A DNA stretch of 64,000 bases from Paramoeba atlantica. Taxonomy: Eukaryota; Discosea. The stretch is taken from positions 558,001 through 622,000 of the forward strand of contig CDRNVI010000063.1 in assembly GCA_977017575.1 (NCBI GenBank), written 5' to 3'. The translations under genes were made by a program, and so were the position numbers. The notes under the pieces were generated by a model. The model was not told the origin of the DNA, made no database searches, and worked only from the letters and a program-made list of their open reading frames with translations. Each line of letters starts with the position of its first letter. The stretch's first letter is position 1. Positions 61,274 through 64,000 of the stretch are shown here, one piece after another.

Positions 61274-61307
61274 CAACAAGGTACAGAAACTGTATCTTTA
61301 TCGTTAA
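61274..61307 (-). other. Retro-inserted spliced leader at 5' end of mini-LINE N
   Basis: Same 34 nt as on B and C, here on a group 2 element, joined directly to its own 5' UTR. Beyond it, 61308-61469 is AT-rich and contains two copies of GTTTAGACCC(C/A)TTTCGGGG (about 61361 and 61395) but no gene. Confidence 0.8.
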
Positions 61308-61469
61308 ATATATCGTATATTTATAATTACCTCAATCTATCCCTGGTACATAGATAAATAGTTTAGACCCATTTCGGGGTAGAATTTGAAAACAGTTTAG
61401 ACCCCTTTCGGGGCACCATCTGCAATATCAACAAAATAAAGTCTCCTAAATTTCTTATCGTAAACTTAT

Positions 61470-61692
61470 AGAAATCAACGGACCCTTTCTTCTGCCATAA
61501 ACTTCGTAAAATAAGGTAAACAAAGAAATCAATATTTCCCATGTATAAATAGAAGATTTATCCCGCTATACCCATTTCCTTTGTAATCAATAAAATATAC
61601 TAAGTATCACAAGTATCACCAAATAGAGCTCTTTAACCTAGCAAACATTCCCTGTAACTTACGAACGGGCGTTATGCCCACCACGTCGCGAA
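61470..61692 (+). repeat. 223-bp dispersed repeat, copy 2
   Basis: Matches 32658-32880. Preceded by a partial alpha-like end (TCGTAAACTTATAG). The region 61693-61959 is C-rich then contains a T-run (61895-61910), with no recognised gene. Confidence 0.7.
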
Positions 61693-61959
61693 CCAACCCG
61701 TTCGCACGTCACCACGCACACCAAGTCTCGTTACACACCCCCACTCTCCTCGCACCCTTCACTCCCTCACTCTCCCTCCCATCCCCTCACGACAACCCAA
61801 CGCAACTAACCACAGTACAGCACCCTTTCACTCGTCAAACACGTGTTTTCGTCGTACACGTGTGCATGAATAACTAAAGAACGTATATATATAGTTTTTT
61901 TTTTTTTTTTAAGGTCGAGGTGGGGGGATACGGCGCAGGGGGATGATGGGACGAGAAGT

Positions 61960-62789
61960 TTTTTTTTTTTTTTTAAGTATAAAACGCGGCATTGCCTCTA
62001 TATTTTTACTCAGTAGACGAACCAAGTAGGTCCATTGGGGGGGTATATGATTTGTAAACAAGCAATCAAATTAGCAATTTCACATGTTGTAGCCCAAAAC
62101 TAATAATTCAACCTGCCTTAAGTTACAGTATTTATGATTTTGATAACAATAATAATAAAAAGAAGCAATTTATGCCCAATTCATTCGCGCGTTCCGGACT
62201 GGGTCTTTCGACCACTCCTCGGCCTGACTTGTGAACTCTTCCCTTGTTATATGGGAGGGCGCAGGCGCGGGCTTGTGCCGACAGCGGCACGGTCGCGAAA
62301 CAGGGTGCTGGCCGACGGGGAGGAAGTTTTAGTTCCCGACCCATGTCCTACCTCACTTGGAGTACCTAGCCCTTGAGGGCTAGGCGTGAGCATAGACCCT
62401 GTCGGCATCGACCAGCATCCAGGCCAGCCATCTATGAGGGCGCAAACGTGGGTCTGTGCTGACTGCCGTCCGGTCAGGAAACGTTTACTCCCCCAAGCAA
62501 GAAAACGGGTCATCAGTGAGAAGGCGATTAACCATCATGCGGGCCTGAAGGCGCATGAGGGTCACGTTTAACTCCGTGAAGATTCTGCTCGTCGCCCCCC
62601 CTTCTGTCAATAACCCGCACGAGGCGTGCGAAAGCCGTTCTCCAACTTTACGGAGTACTGCGGATGCACCGCTGCTCCACGCACCGTAGCTCTCCACCAC
62701 CATGGCGGTGAAGGCACAGCCCCCTGGGCCTCTGTTGCCAAGACTTTTTTCTCGTTGTGGGGCCAGTTTGGCTCTGCTGCAAAGGTCGG
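61960..62789 (-). mobile_element. A-like group 1 LINE fragment with internal deletion
   Basis: T-run 61960-61975, then a 3' UTR similar to A's, including the covarying hairpins (62352-62390), then C-terminal coding sequence. It is cut at 62789 by the 18-mer array. It is a third, more diverged member of the A/B lineage. Confidence 0.75.
62487..62789 (-). pseudogene. A-like LINE C-terminus, endonuclease deleted
   Basis: Reads DLCSRAKLAPQREKSLGNRGPGG and then jumps directly to CAFTAMVVESYGAWSSGASAVLRKVGERL, ending near FSCLGE. The segment with RPGD and LDFAVTH, present in A, B and C, is missing by an in-frame deletion, so the endonuclease core is lost. Confidence 0.7.
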
Positions 62790-63177
62790 TTTTATTAAGA
62801 CAACGTTTTTTATTAAGACAACGTTTTTTATTAAGACAACGTTTTTTATTAAGACAACGTTTTTTATTAAGACAACGTTTTTTATTAAGACAACGTTTTT
62901 TATTAAGACAACGTTTTTTATTAAGACAACGTTTTTTATTAAGACAACGTTTTTTATTAAGACAACGTTTTTTATTAAGACAACGTTTTTTATTAAGACA
63001 ACGTTTTTTATTAAGACAACGTTTTTTATTAAGACAACGTTTGTATTAAGACAACGTTTTTTATTAAGACAACGTTTTTTATTAAGACAACGTTTTTTAT
63101 TAAGACAACGTTTTTTATTAAGACAACGTTTTTTATTAAGACAACGTTTTTTATTAAGACAACGTTTTTTATTAAGA
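62790..63177 (+). repeat. 18-bp tandem array, about 21 units
   Basis: Units of ATTAAGACAACGTTTTTT, almost perfectly regular, with one variant unit near 63042. The motif resembles the 18-mers at 1-52 and 52943-52957 (AAGACCATCGTTTTTTGT) in the same orientation relative to J-type LINE sequence. The long open frames across it are an artefact of an 18-bp period. Confidence 0.85.
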
Positions 63178-64000
63178 GGAGTGAAGAAAACTCGCATTAC
63201 CGATCTAAATTACGCCGACGATATTGCATTTTTTGCAGAATCTCGAAATATTCTGAGGGATATGATAGAAGCACTATGCGCAGAATCGGAAAAGGCTGGT
63301 TTGCATATAAACATAGGCGTGACCAAAACTGCTTGGATGGCAGTGGGCAAAGGACTTAAAGGAGGTTGTCAAGAGAGTGCGCTTGTAACTAAATTTGGAG
63401 CAATACCAGAAGTAGTAGAATATCGATATCTTGGACACAAGAAGAATTCACAGCAAATATCTTTGACACTGCAAGAACGAGTTGCTTTATCTTGGAAAGC
63501 GTTTCATCGTCTTAAGCCGCTTTGGAATTCTAGCTTAAGCATTGCGCTTCGCCTGAGGATTTTCAGCGCGCTGGTAAACAGTGTTTTAATATACGGTTCT
63601 GCATCTCTCGTCGCCACGAAGAAGGAATTGAAGGAGGTGGACATCGAAGTAAACAAGATGCGACGTATGGCGACGGGAATGCCACTCTGGGATGGAAGGA
63701 AACGAACGCCTACAGCTGCATTGTATCGCGGAGAATCACTGTTTTCAACACAACTGCGAGTAAACAGAGCCAAGCTTGTCGGTCATTTGTTGAGACACGA
63801 TTCCTCGTTTGCCGACGTCATGCTCTGGAACGAAAATGACAAAGCGCGCATAAAGTCTCTGTCCGAGGCTACAGCAGAAGATTTGGGGATAGATGTTGCA
63901 GAAATGTTTGATTTAGCGAAGAACCGTGAGGAATGGAAATTAAAAGTTGAGCGTTTACGGACTCGATTAGAACCTACAGCGACCTACAAGTCACACTCGA
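63178..64000 (+). pseudogene. J-like APE-type LINE fragment, runs off window
   Basis: Starts inside RT, LNYADDIAFFAESRNILRDMIEAL, and continues with VTKTAWMAVGK, YRYLGHKK, SALVNSVLIYGSASLV, RMATGMPLWDG and KLVGHLLRHDSSFADV to the window edge, without a stop. It aligns with LINE J from its catalytic box onward (KTKTAWMAFGK, YRHLGHLQ, KIVGHMLRHSSTFREL) but is clearly a different subfamily. The 5' truncation point abuts the 18-mer array. Confidence 0.75.

Larger units (their letters stand above)
60485..61307 (-). mobile_element. Mini-LINE N: complete ends, internal deletion
   Basis: An 823-bp element with both termini: spliced leader (61274-61307), 28-bp 5' UTR, 211-codon ORF, 110-bp 3' UTR and a 14-nt poly(A) (T-run 60485-60498). 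The ORF joins the group 2 N-terminus directly to the last 40 or so residues of a group 2 protein. It looks like a short non-autonomous derivative that moved as such. Confidence 0.75.

Noticed and set aside
62790-63177. CRISPR-like array
   Set aside because: The 18-bp units are contiguous with no spacers, and the genome is eukaryotic. It is a plain tandem repeat.

Overview
The window is a eukaryotic repeat graveyard: nearly every base that can be assigned belongs to a retroelement, and no host housekeeping gene, tRNA or rRNA was recognised. At least six retroelement 5' ends carry a 31-34 nt sequence (a seventh carries only the last 16 nt of it). It contains the core ACAGTTTCTGTAC and ends in ACCTTGTTG. 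This matches the known pattern of kinetoplastid and diplonemid spliced leaders, so the organism is most likely a euglenozoan. The AACGAT before the core recalls diplonemid leaders more than the kinetoplastid AACGCT, but that comparison is from memory.

Three LINE groups are present. Group 1 (elements A, B, C) has one long ORF of 1290-1361 codons: an N-terminal GSWDQFE motif, zinc fingers, reverse transcriptase (RT, YLDDG), a CCHC knuckle and a restriction-like endonuclease (RLE, RPGD...LDFAVTH). Group 2 (E, F, G, H, I, K, L, O, D and others) has RT with a Y(V/M)DD box, a CPGC...HIPGC knuckle and an RLE reading SGPDLV...YYDLTVIHE. Both are CRE/R2-like. Group 3 (J) is an APE-type LINE with RNase H, ingi/I-like. 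Two tyrosine-recombinase (YR) retroelements with Ngaro/VIPER-type split direct repeats are also present.

Layout: 1-877 18-mer repeats and a group 2 fragment; 878-4511 YR element 1; 4512-5824 truncated B and A copies; 5825-10328 full A; 10436-14991 full B; about 15009-19560 full C; 19571-20416 D tail and part of an unknown gene P. A near-identical 11.37 kb tandem duplication follows (9049-20416 and 20421-31783). Gene P continues to about 32190. From 32190 to 33877 lie LINE tails; 33878-40112 is YR element 2 with LINE F inside it; 40111-46397 holds group 2 LINEs flanked by an inverted pair of a structured 160-bp sequence; 46847-53378 is LINE K split by J; 53379-61307 is a stack of group 2 pieces, including a chimera (M) and an internally deleted mini-element (N). 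The right edge has an A-like fragment, an 18-mer array and a J-like fragment running off the window.

Most LINEs lie on the minus strand, head to tail, each starting at or near the poly(A) of its neighbour. The spliced leader at their 5' ends is best explained by reverse transcription of trans-spliced, polyadenylated element mRNAs. Group 1 3' UTRs share RNA hairpins with compensatory base changes, a likely recognition structure for the element RT.
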